Shown here piece after piece: positions 36,132-43,956 of a DNA stretch of 64,000 bases. The translations under genes and the position numbers were made by a program. Source of the stretch: Thalassobius sp049116315. GTDB lineage: Bacteria; Pseudomonadota; Alphaproteobacteria; Rhodobacterales; Rhodobacteraceae. A model generated the notes under the pieces. The model did not search any database. It was not told the DNA's origin and was given only the letters and a program-made list of their open reading frames with translations. Numbering within the stretch: position 1 is the first letter of the stretch; each line of letters begins with the position of its first letter. The stretch covers positions 372,001 to 436,000 of the forward strand of contig JAGDZD010000004.1 of the NCBI GenBank assembly GCA_049116315.1. The letters are read 5' to 3'.

Positions 36132-37385
36132 ATGACCTATCACCCCAAATCGGACTTCATGCGCGTCATGATGGAGCGTGGCTTTGTGGCCGACTGCACC
36201 GATTATCAAAATTTGGATGAGGCGCTGAGCGCAGGGGTGGTCACAGCGTATATCGGCTATGACGCAACAGCGCAGTCGCTGCATGTTGGGCATCTGCTGA
36301 ACATCATGATGTTGCGCTGGCTGCAAAAGACCGGCCACCAGCCGATCACGTTGATGGGCGGCGGCACCACCAAGGTGGGCGATCCATCGTTCCGATCTGA
36401 CGAGCGCCCCCTATTGGGGCCAGAACAGATCGACGCCAACATTGCCGGTATGCAGCAGGTCTTTGCCAAATACCTTGATTACAATGACAGCGACAACGGC
36501 GCCAAAATGCTGAACAACGCAGAATGGCTCGATCACCTGAACTATCTTGAGTTCCTGCGTGACATCGGTCGCCATTTCAGTGTGAACCGGATGCTGGCCT
36601 TTGAATCGGTGAAATCGCGTCTGGATCGCGAGCAATCGCTGAGCTTTCTTGAGTTCAACTATATGATCTTGCAGGCCTATGACTTCTTGGAGCTGAACCG
36701 GCGTTACGGCTGTGTTTTGCAGATGGGGGGCTCGGATCAATGGGGCAACATCATCAACGGGATCGACCTGACCCGTCGGGTGTTGGACAATGAGATCTAT
36801 GGTTTGACCACCCCTTTGCTGACCACTAGCGACGGGCGCAAGATGGGGAAATCTCAAGGCGGCGCCATGTGGTTGAACGGCGATATGCTGTCCCCCTATG
36901 AATTCTGGCAGTTCTGGCGCAACTCTACGGATGCTGATGTCGGTAAGTTCCTGAAACTGTTCACAGAACTTCCGGTTGAGGAATGTGATCGTTTGGGTGC
37001 TTTGTCCGGGTCAGAAATCAATGCGGCCAAGGTGATCTTGGCCAATGAGGTCACCACCCTGTGCCACGGAGCAGAGGCTGCCAAAGCCGCCGAAGCTACG
37101 GCGCGCGAAGTGTTTGAAAAGGGCGGTGTTGGTGACGATCTGCCAACGCTTGAACTGAGCGCAGAAGAGCTGGGCGACGGGATCTCAATTGTTCAGCTGA
37201 TCGTAAAGTCAGGTCTGGCAAAATCGGGCAAAGAGGCCAAGCGTTTGATCTCTGAGAACGGCGCCAAGCTGGACGACGCTCCGCTGAGTGACGCTGGCAT
37301 GATGATTGATGCGGCGGCGTTGGCCAATCCCATCAAGCTGAGTGCCGGTAAAAAGCGCCACTCTTTGGTGAAACTGGCGCAATAG
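36132..37385 (+). CDS. tyrS: Tyrosyl-tRNA synthetase
   Basis: A 417-residue class I synthetase: YIGYDATAQSLHVGHLL contains the HIGH-type motif (HVGH), GGSDQWGNI the Tyr-binding loop, and GRKMGKSQGG the KMSKS-type loop; the S4-like RNA-binding domain closes the protein (SGKEAKRLI, residues ~355-415). It charges tRNA-Tyr. A hairpin terminator lies 33 bp downstream. Confidence 0.96.
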   Translation: MTYHPKSDFMRVMMERGFVADCTDYQNLDEALSAGVVTAYIGYDATAQSLHVGHLLNIMMLRWLQKTGHQPITLMGGGTTKVGDPSFRSDERPLLGPEQIDANIAGMQQVFAKYLDYNDSDNGAKMLNNAEWLDHLNYLEFLRDIGRHFSVNRMLAFESVKSRLDREQSLSFLEFNYMILQAYDFLELNRRYGCVLQMGGSDQWGNIINGIDLTRRVLDNEIYGLTTPLLTTSDGRKMGKSQGGAMWLNGDMLSPYEFWQFWRNSTDADVGKFLKLFTELPVEECDRLGALSGSEINAAKVILANEVTTLCHGAEAAKAAEATAREVFEKGGVGDDLPTLELSAEELGDGISIVQLIVKSGLAKSGKEAKRLISENGAKLDDAPLSDAGMMIDAAALANPIKLSAGKKRHSLVKLAQ

Positions 37386-37417
37386 CCATTGCCCAACCAA
37401 AATCAGCATAAAATACC

Positions 37418-37445
37418 AAAGGCCGCCTGAACGGGCGGCCTTTTT
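37418..37445. terminator. Bidirectional terminator between tyrS and aroB
   Basis: AAAGGCCGCC-TGAACG-GGCGGCCTTTTT: a 7-bp GC stem extended by A-T pairs, with a T5 tract on the plus strand and A-tract on the other side usable for the convergent aroB. Confidence 0.93.
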
Positions 37446-37469
37446 GCTGCGATAACAGTGTGATCGGGT

Positions 37470-38585
37470 TTAGCGGCGGGCGGCCAAGGCCTGCGTCAGA
37501 ACATCTTTGACCACCGCTGGATCCACATCAGAGGTGACAAAGGCGTCGCCAAGGCTGCGCGCCATAATGAAGTTCAAAGTGCCGCTGACCACCTTTTTGT
37601 CCTGTGCCATCAGGGAGATCAAGCCGTCGGCATCGGGCAAATCGCCTTCGATATCCGCCAGATCGACTTTCATGCCCATGTCCTTAAGGTGGGCGCGCAC
37701 CCGGCTGGGATCTTCCTGAGAGCACAGGCCCAAACGCGATGAAACCTCAAAGGCCAAGGCACAGCCAATTGCCACGCCCTCTCCGTGCAGCAAGCGGTCC
37801 GAATACCCTGTGGCCGCTTCGAGTGCATGGCAAAACGTGTGACCAAGGTTCAGCAGTGCGCGATCACCTTTTTCGGTTTCGTCCCGCACAACAATATCCG
37901 CTTTCATTTCAACAGAACGCTTTACGGCGTAAATGCGGGCGTCCATGTCCCCTTCTGCGGCGCGGGTTGCGTTGTCTTCAAGCCACTCAAAGAAGGCAGC
38001 ATCGCCAAGCAGGCCGTATTTCACAACTTCGCCGTACCCGGCCAGAAAATCGCGTTTGGTCAGCGTGCCCAAAACCTCTGTATCGGCCAGAACCAAGCTT
38101 GGCTGGTGAAAGGCACCGATCAAATTTTTGCCATGAGGCGCATTGATTCCTGTTTTGCCCCCCACAGAACTGTCAACTTGGGCCAACAGACTGGTTGGGA
38201 TTTGCACGAAACGCACGCCGCGTCGCAACGAGGCCGCAGCATAGCCCACAAGATCCCCGATCACACCGCCGCCAAAGGCGACAATGATGTCGTTGCGTTC
38301 GATTTTTTCGTCCAGCAACCATTCAATGGTGCGCTCAAAATGGGGCCAGCTTTTGGTGGATTCCCCAGCTGGCAAACTCATCGAAACCATGTCAATGTCG
38401 GCAGAGGCCAGACCTTCACGCAGCGTATCAAGATGCAGTGCGGCGACATTTTCATCGCTGACAACAGCAACGCGATTGCGCTTTAACAGCGGGGCAATCA
38501 ACGCACCAGATTGCGCCAAAAGTCCGGGCCCAATATGAATGTCATAGGCGCGGTCGCCCAATGGAACATGAACGATTTCAACCAT
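37470..38585 (-). CDS. aroB: 3-dehydroquinate synthase
   Basis: A 371-residue AroB: FGGGVIGDLVGYAAA is the NAD-binding loop, SLLAQVDSSVGGKTGIN the DAHP-binding region, and NLGHTFCHALE with LHGEGVAIG give zinc ligands. Second step of the shikimate pathway. The start overlaps the aroK stop by 1 bp, making an aroK-aroB operon as in many bacteria. Confidence 0.96.
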   Translation of the reverse strand: MVEIVHVPLGDRAYDIHIGPGLLAQSGALIAPLLKRNRVAVVSDENVAALHLDTLREGLASADIDMVSMSLPAGESTKSWPHFERTIEWLLDEKIERNDIIVAFGGGVIGDLVGYAAASLRRGVRFVQIPTSLLAQVDSSVGGKTGINAPHGKNLIGAFHQPSLVLADTEVLGTLTKRDFLAGYGEVVKYGLLGDAAFFEWLEDNATRAAEGDMDARIYAVKRSVEMKADIVVRDETEKGDRALLNLGHTFCHALEAATGYSDRLLHGEGVAIGCALAFEVSSRLGLCSQEDPSRVRAHLKDMGMKVDLADIEGDLPDADGLISLMAQDKKVVSGTLNFIMARSLGDAFVTSDVDPAVVKDVLTQALAARR

Positions 38586-39151
38586 TACAATGCCTCTAAT
38601 ACGTCTGGTCGCGTGATCAAAGATTGAATCACATAGTCACGCGTTTCTTCAATAGAATAAGTGGGTTGCACCGCGACGCTAAGGTCAGATTTGGCGTAAA
38701 TCGGTACACGGGTGTTAAAAATTTCGTTCAGCGTTGCAAAGGGGTTTTCGGTGCGCAGCAAAGGTCGGGTGTTTTTGTGTTTGACCCGTTGCCACAGCAA
38801 ATTGACATCCGCATCCAACCAGACAGACACCCCTTTGTCCGAGATCATTTCCCGATTGTGCGGTGCCAAAAATGCGCCGCCACCGGTGGACAAAATGCAG
38901 GTCTCATTGGTCAACAGACGCTCGATCACTTGGCTTTCTTTGTCGCGAAAGAAGGCCTCGCCATCCCGAGAGAAAATCTCGGCGACACTCATATTCGCCG
39001 CCTGCTCAATTTCTGCGTCAGAATCAAGGAAAGGAACGCCCAGCTTGGTGGCCAGCACCTTGCCCACGGCCGTTTTCCCGGCCCCCATCATCCCAACCAG
39101 GACCACTGTTTTTTTAAGTTTCCAACCCATTTTTTCGCCGCGTTCGGCCAT
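38585..39151 (-). CDS. aroK: Shikimate kinase
   Basis: A 188-residue kinase: P-loop GMMGAGKTAVGK, DSDAEIE, STGGGAF and the Arg-rich lid KHKNTRPLL. It phosphorylates shikimate. A ATG at 39130 could replace 39151; a GAGGG directly abuts the latter, which is unusually close for a ribosome site, so the start is not settled. First gene of aroK-aroB; divergent from the small membrane protein at 39250. Confidence 0.93.
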   Translation of the reverse strand: MAERGEKMGWKLKKTVVLVGMMGAGKTAVGKVLATKLGVPFLDSDAEIEQAANMSVAEIFSRDGEAFFRDKESQVIERLLTNETCILSTGGGAFLAPHNREMISDKGVSVWLDADVNLLWQRVKHKNTRPLLRTENPFATLNEIFNTRVPIYAKSDLSVAVQPTYSIEETRDYVIQSLITRPDVLEAL

Positions 39152-39249
39152 CCCTCGCCGTTTTTAACATTTGCCGTCTGAATGACGTGATCTTACGCAA
39201 AAGGCCAGTTATAAGTGAAAGAAAATCCATTCAGGCAGGCAGGGCGATC

Positions 39250-39399
39250 ATGGGGCGACTTCTAAAATGGCTATTCATATTGGTGGTTATTTGCGCCATC
39301 GCGCTGGTGGCCTATGCGTATGTAGGCCCTTGGTTGGGGGCTGATTTCTCGGCGCCACAACAGGAAATTCGCAAAGAGGTGGTCTTCGATGCGGGCTAA
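39250..39399 (+). CDS. Small single-span membrane protein
   Basis: A 49-residue ORF, MGRLLKWLFILVVICAIALVAYAYVGPWL as the membrane helix (residues ~7-25), with a short polar tail. It follows a GGCAGGG ribosome site and overlaps the next gene by 11 bp, which supports translation. The family is unrecognised; it may help or couple translation of the exported protein that follows. Confidence 0.6.
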   Translation: MGRLLKWLFILVVICAIALVAYAYVGPWLGADFSAPQQEIRKEVVFDAG

Positions 39400-40924
39400 G
39401 TTTGCTGCATATCTGCTGTGCTCTGCCCTCGCATGTCCGCTGATGGCCCAAGCCGAAGCACCGCTTTCTGCGATTGATTGGTTGAACGATCCCGTGCCCA
39501 ACCCGCTGACGCTCAGCCCGGACTTGGTGGAACCAGAGGTTACGCAAACGGCCTTAACGCCTGATATTTCCGTCACACCTTTGGGCGAAATTCAAAGTGA
39601 TGCCGTGGGCCTGTTGCCGCCTAAGATGACGGGTTTGCCGTTGGATTTGTGGCAACACAGCGCCACCGACGATTTGGTGGATCTGATTGAGGCGCAATCC
39701 GTTAAGACCCTGCCCGCGATGCAGGCGCTGTTTTACACGCTGATGTTGGCCGAGGCTGAGGCACCGGGCGATTCGGATCAACGCAACCGCTTGTTGACCG
39801 CCCGGCTTGACGCCCTGCTCGATCTGGGGGCCGTTGAGGCGGTGCAGGCTATCTTGGATCGCGCCAATCCCGCGACGCCTGATCTATTTGCCCGCTGGTT
39901 CCAAGCCACATTGTTGACCGGCGACGAAGATCGTGCCTGCCTCCAGTTGATGCAGACCCCACGCCTGGCCCCATCTTATGCCGCACGGGTGTTTTGCACG
40001 GCCCGCAGTGGCGATTGGTCCACAGCGGCCCTGATTTTGGAAACCGGTCGGGCGTTGGATTTGATCAACACCCAAGAGTTGGCCTTGCTTCAGCATTTCC
40101 TTGATCCGGAATTGTTCGAAGGTGAGCCCCTGCCGCATCCGCCGGTCCGCCCCAGTTCATTGGTGTTTCGACTGCGCGAAGCCGTGGGCGAACCAATGGC
40201 AACAGCGCCTTTGCCACGCCCATTTGCGGTTGCCGATCTACGCGGCAACACCGGATGGAAAGCCAAAATCGAAGCGGCAGAGCGACTGGCCCAGACAGGC
40301 GCACTAGCAGAAAACCGATTGCTGGGCATTTATTCTGAGAGAAGCCCGGCGGCCTCGGGGGGGCTTTGGGACCGGGTCGATGCGGTTCAGAAACTGGACG
40401 TTGCGTTGCGCACCGGCGACACAGACGCGGTCGAAGTGACCCTGCCCAAAGCCTTTGTTGCCATCAAAGTGGCCCGCCTAGAGGTGCCCTTTGCCAAACT
40501 CTTTGCAGAGCCGCTGTCCTTGATCCCGCTTGCAGGGCAAGCCGCTGAAATGGCGTATCGCTTAGCGTTATTGTCATCAGAGTACGAAACGGCGGCGCAA
40601 ATTCAGGGCGAAGACCACCCCAACATGGCGTTTTTGACCGCCCTAGCGCGGGGCGCGCCACAAGAGATCGCCGCAAAAACCGAAGTTGAAAAAGCCATTC
40701 AAGACGGGTTTGCTCAAACCACCCTCCCCGACATTTTTGCACAGGACGCCGCGGACCGGCGTTTGGGGGAAATCATTTTGCGGGCGATGACCCTATATCA
40801 ACGTGCCGTCGAAGGCGAAACCAACCAGCTGGCCACTGCCTTGGCCACTTTGCGCTCGGTCGGGCTTGAGGATGCGGCGCGCCAATCGGCCTTGCAGATC
40901 CTGTTGCTGGACCGCGGAGTTTAG
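39389..40924 (+). CDS. Exported helical-repeat protein of unknown function
   Basis: A 511-residue protein with signal peptide MRAKFAAYLLCSALACPLMAQA, then a mainly alpha-helical body rich in Leu/Ala with repeated helix pairs (e.g. AVEAVQAILDRAN, SAALILETGRAL), suggesting an alpha-solenoid such as TPR-like. Two cysteines near CLQLMQ and FCTAR could form a disulfide. No function is known to me. It starts inside the small membrane-protein gene and ends 3 bp before xerD, so the three form an operon. Confidence 0.75.
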   Translation: MRAKFAAYLLCSALACPLMAQAEAPLSAIDWLNDPVPNPLTLSPDLVEPEVTQTALTPDISVTPLGEIQSDAVGLLPPKMTGLPLDLWQHSATDDLVDLIEAQSVKTLPAMQALFYTLMLAEAEAPGDSDQRNRLLTARLDALLDLGAVEAVQAILDRANPATPDLFARWFQATLLTGDEDRACLQLMQTPRLAPSYAARVFCTARSGDWSTAALILETGRALDLINTQELALLQHFLDPELFEGEPLPHPPVRPSSLVFRLREAVGEPMATAPLPRPFAVADLRGNTGWKAKIEAAERLAQTGALAENRLLGIYSERSPAASGGLWDRVDAVQKLDVALRTGDTDAVEVTLPKAFVAIKVARLEVPFAKLFAEPLSLIPLAGQAAEMAYRLALLSSEYETAAQIQGEDHPNMAFLTALARGAPQEIAAKTEVEKAIQDGFAQTTLPDIFAQDAADRRLGEIILRAMTLYQRAVEGETNQLATALATLRSVGLEDAARQSALQILLLDRGV

Positions 40925-40927
40925 GCG

Positions 40928-41875
40928 ATGCAGGACGACATTTGGTGGATTTCCCGGTTCATCGAAGCGCAGGCTGCGGAACTTGGCGCGGCTGACAACA
41001 CCCAAGAGGCCTATGCGCGCGATCTGCGGGATTTTCAGGCATGGGCCGCCAAAGGATCATCTGGATTTGCGACGCTGACGCGCGAACAGATCGAAGCCTA
41101 TCTGATCCATTGCGAAGCCCAAGGATTGGCGCGGTCAACCCGAGCGCGCCGGCTCTCTTCGATCAAACAGCTCTATCGATTTGCCTTCGAAGAGGGGTTG
41201 CGCGATGACAATCCCTCCATTCAGATCAGCGGCCCCGGGCGGGACAAACGACTGCCCAAAACACTGTCGATCGAAGATGTTGACCGGTTGTTGCAGGCCG
41301 CCACTCAGATGGGGCGCGCGCCCAGTGATCGTTTGCGCAACACCTGTCTGATGCAATTGCTGTATGCCACCGGGATGCGCGTGACCGAATTGGTGTCGTT
41401 GCCAGTTGCGGCGGCGCGTGGCGATCCCAGAGTGTTGTTGATCACCGGCAAAGGCGGCAAAGAACGCATCGTTCCCCTGTCTCCGCCAGCGCGCGAAGCC
41501 CTGTCGATTTGGTTGGTGCGCCGCGACGAGGTTGAAGAAACCGCCAAATCCAAAGGCGGAAATGCCTCGCGCTATTTGTTCCCAAGTCGCGGCAAAGCCG
41601 GGCATCTAACCCGTCATCGCTTTTTCCAGATCATCAAGGATTTGGCCCAAACTGCCGGCGTTGCGCCAGACACGGTGACACCGCACACCCTGCGACATGC
41701 ATTTGCCACCCATCTGTTGGCAAATGGCGCTGATCTACGGGCCATCCAAACATTGCTTGGGCATGCGGATGTCGCCACCACCGAGATTTACACCCATGTT
41801 TTGGATGAACGTCTGCAAGAACTGGTGTTAGAGCATCACCCTCTGGCAAATCCCGGTTCCGAAAGCGATCAATAG
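40928..41875 (+). CDS. xerD: Tyrosine recombinase XerD
   Basis: A 315-residue tyrosine recombinase. The SAM-like N-terminal core-binding domain spans residues ~5-100; the catalytic residues are in ATGMRVTELVSL (Arg), HTLRHAFATHLLANGADL (His-x-x-Arg), LLGHADVATTEIYTHV (His and Tyr). It resolves chromosome dimers at dif with XerC. The call XerD over XerC rests on overall resemblance only. ATG 40928 follows the upstream stop by 3 bp. Confidence 0.88.
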   Translation: MQDDIWWISRFIEAQAAELGAADNTQEAYARDLRDFQAWAAKGSSGFATLTREQIEAYLIHCEAQGLARSTRARRLSSIKQLYRFAFEEGLRDDNPSIQISGPGRDKRLPKTLSIEDVDRLLQAATQMGRAPSDRLRNTCLMQLLYATGMRVTELVSLPVAAARGDPRVLLITGKGGKERIVPLSPPAREALSIWLVRRDEVEETAKSKGGNASRYLFPSRGKAGHLTRHRFFQIIKDLAQTAGVAPDTVTPHTLRHAFATHLLANGADLRAIQTLLGHADVATTEIYTHVLDERLQELVLEHHPLANPGSESDQ

Positions 41876-41951
41876 CCGCAATACGTCTTGAATACGCGAC
41901 TTTGACTGCCCATAACCCAAGTGAACCGGCAAAAAAGGGAACTCACCGACC

Positions 41952-43256
41952 ATGGAAAGCGCCACAGTATTGGACAGTGCATTTTGGATGACGGCAGGTG
42001 CCATTCTGTTCCTGCTGGTCCTGTCTGGTTTCTTTTCCGGCTCTGAAACCGCGCTGACGGCGGCTTCGCGCGGGAAATTGCGCTCACAGGCGGACAAAGG
42101 CTCTAAGTCGGCGGCGCGCGCGCTGTCGATCACCGAAGACAATGAACGTCTGATCGGCTCTGTGCTTTTGGGCAACAACTTGGTCAATATCCTTGCGGCC
42201 TCTCTGGCCACATCCCTCTTCACCCGCGCCTTTGGCGAAAGTGGCGTCGCCTTGGCCACTTTGGTGATGACGATCTTGGTTCTGGTCTTTGCAGAGGTGC
42301 TGCCCAAAACCTATGCCATCACAAATGCCGAAACCGCTGCTGCGCGCGTGTCCCGCCCTATTCAGATGGTCGTGACCCTATTTGCGCCGGTTGTGGGCGC
42401 CGTGCGCTGGTTCGTACGGGCAATTTTGCGGGTCTTTGGGGTTAAGACCGATCCGGACAGTGAAATTTTGGCGGTGCGCGAAGAGATTGCCGGTGCGCTG
42501 CACCTGGGTCACTCCGAAGGTGTGGTGGAAAAAGAAGATCGTGACCGTATCCTTGGGGCCTTGGACCTTAGCGAACGCGCGGTAGAAGAAATCATGCTGC
42601 ACCGCAGTCAGATCGAAATGATCGACGCCGAAGCCGATCCCAACGACATCCTGAACCAATGTATGGACAGCAATCACACGCGCTTGCCCGTGTTCAAAAA
42701 AGACCCCGACAATATCTTAGGTGTGCTGCACGCCAAAGACCTGCTGCGCAGCTTGCAAGCGCTTGCCTTTAGCACCGACACCAAAGGTGAAGGCCTGAAG
42801 GATTTCGACATTCTAAGCGTTGTGCGCCCGCCCTATTTTGTACCCGACACCACAACCTTGGACGATCAGATGCGCCAGTTTTTGCACCGGCGCACCCATT
42901 TTGCCCTGGTGGTGGATGAATATGGCTCGCTCGAAGGGCTGATCACACTGGAAGATATTTTGGAAGAAATTGTCGGCGAGATCACCGATGAATTTGACCC
43001 CGATGCTGCGCTGACCATTCAAAAAACCAAAGACGGGCAGTTTATGGTGGATGGGGCCACCACCATTCGTGACTTGAACCGGGCGACGGATTGGGCGCTG
43101 CCTGACGACGAAGCCAACACCGTCGCGGGCTTGGTGATCCACGAAGCCCAGATGATCCCAACCGTTGGCCAAGTGTTTTCATTCCATGGCTTTCGCTTCC
43201 AAGTCACCGCACGCAAAGACAACCGGGTCACAATGTTGAAGATCGGCACGCTGTAG
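41952..43256 (+). CDS. CNNM/DUF21-CBS-CorC hemolysin-family membrane protein
   Basis: A 434-residue protein: DUF21/CNNM membrane domain (about residues 10-180; FFSGSETALTAASRG, AEVLPKTYAI), two CBS domains (residues ~200-330; DEYGSLEGLITLEDILEEIVGEI in pieces), and a C-terminal CorC/HlyC transporter-associated domain (VDGATTIRDLNRATDW). Family members are linked to Mg2+ or Na+ transport; the old name hemolysin is misleading. Gap of 76 bp after xerD. Confidence 0.9.
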   Translation: MESATVLDSAFWMTAGAILFLLVLSGFFSGSETALTAASRGKLRSQADKGSKSAARALSITEDNERLIGSVLLGNNLVNILAASLATSLFTRAFGESGVALATLVMTILVLVFAEVLPKTYAITNAETAAARVSRPIQMVVTLFAPVVGAVRWFVRAILRVFGVKTDPDSEILAVREEIAGALHLGHSEGVVEKEDRDRILGALDLSERAVEEIMLHRSQIEMIDAEADPNDILNQCMDSNHTRLPVFKKDPDNILGVLHAKDLLRSLQALAFSTDTKGEGLKDFDILSVVRPPYFVPDTTTLDDQMRQFLHRRTHFALVVDEYGSLEGLITLEDILEEIVGEITDEFDPDAALTIQKTKDGQFMVDGATTIRDLNRATDWALPDDEANTVAGLVIHEAQMIPTVGQVFSFHGFRFQVTARKDNRVTMLKIGTL

Positions 43257-43353
43257 ACACCTGCCACGGGCGCGTTTTCTGCCAGAAAACGGTTCGGAAA
43301 ATGTCATTTTCCGCCACCGCGCGACCGATATGGTGCGCAACAAGGAGAGCGCA

Positions 43354-43956
43354 ATGACGCAGAACATGGCGATTGTAATCCTTGCGGCAGGGGCCTCATC
43401 GCGCATGGGGGATGGTCGGGACAAGCTGTTGGAACCGATCCGCGGCACCGCGCTGTTGCGCCATATTCAAGACAGGGCTTTGGCAACCCATGCGCAGGTG
43501 GTGCTGTGTTTGCCAGATCCCGCACATCCACGCTGTTCGGTCTTGGCCGAACCGGGTCAGAGGGTGTTCATCCCTGATGCGACGGACGGCATGTCTGCGT
43601 CTATTCGTGGCGCGATCCGCGCCCTTGATGCCAGCGTGAGCTCTGTGATGATTTTGCCCGGAGATATGCCCGAGCTCACTGAGGAAGACTTGCTGCGCGT
43701 TCTGCAAGCGCATGATGGCCGCGCGATCACGCGCGGTGCCAGCCAAAGCGGTGTACCCGGTCATCCCGTTGTGTTTCCACGCGCCTGTTTTGCCGCATTG
43801 CTGCGCTTGACTGGGGATGAAGGGGCGCGATCGGTGCTCAAGACGCATCCGGGTGGGGTCACCACGGTGCTTTTGCCGGAGGATCATGCTCTTGTTGACC
43901 TCGACACGCCGCAAGCCTGGGAAGACTGGCGTTCAAAGACCGGTGTGTTTAGCTGA
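43354..43956 (+). CDS. MobA-like NTP transferase (molybdenum cofactor nucleotidylyltransferase family)
   Basis: A 200-residue nucleotidyltransferase: ILAAGASSRMGDGRDKLL is the NTP-binding signature, MSASIRGAIRAL and ILPGDMPELTEED complete the fold. Homologues MobA and MocA add GMP or CMP to molybdopterin; no moco genes are near, so the partner cofactor is unclear. AAGGAGA precedes ATG 43354. Its last 8 bp overlap the end of the convergent RTX-Hint gene. Confidence 0.85.
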   Translation: MTQNMAIVILAAGASSRMGDGRDKLLEPIRGTALLRHIQDRALATHAQVVLCLPDPAHPRCSVLAEPGQRVFIPDATDGMSASIRGAIRALDASVSSVMILPGDMPELTEEDLLRVLQAHDGRAITRGASQSGVPGHPVVFPRACFAALLRLTGDEGARSVLKTHPGGVTTVLLPEDHALVDLDTPQAWEDWRSKTGVFS

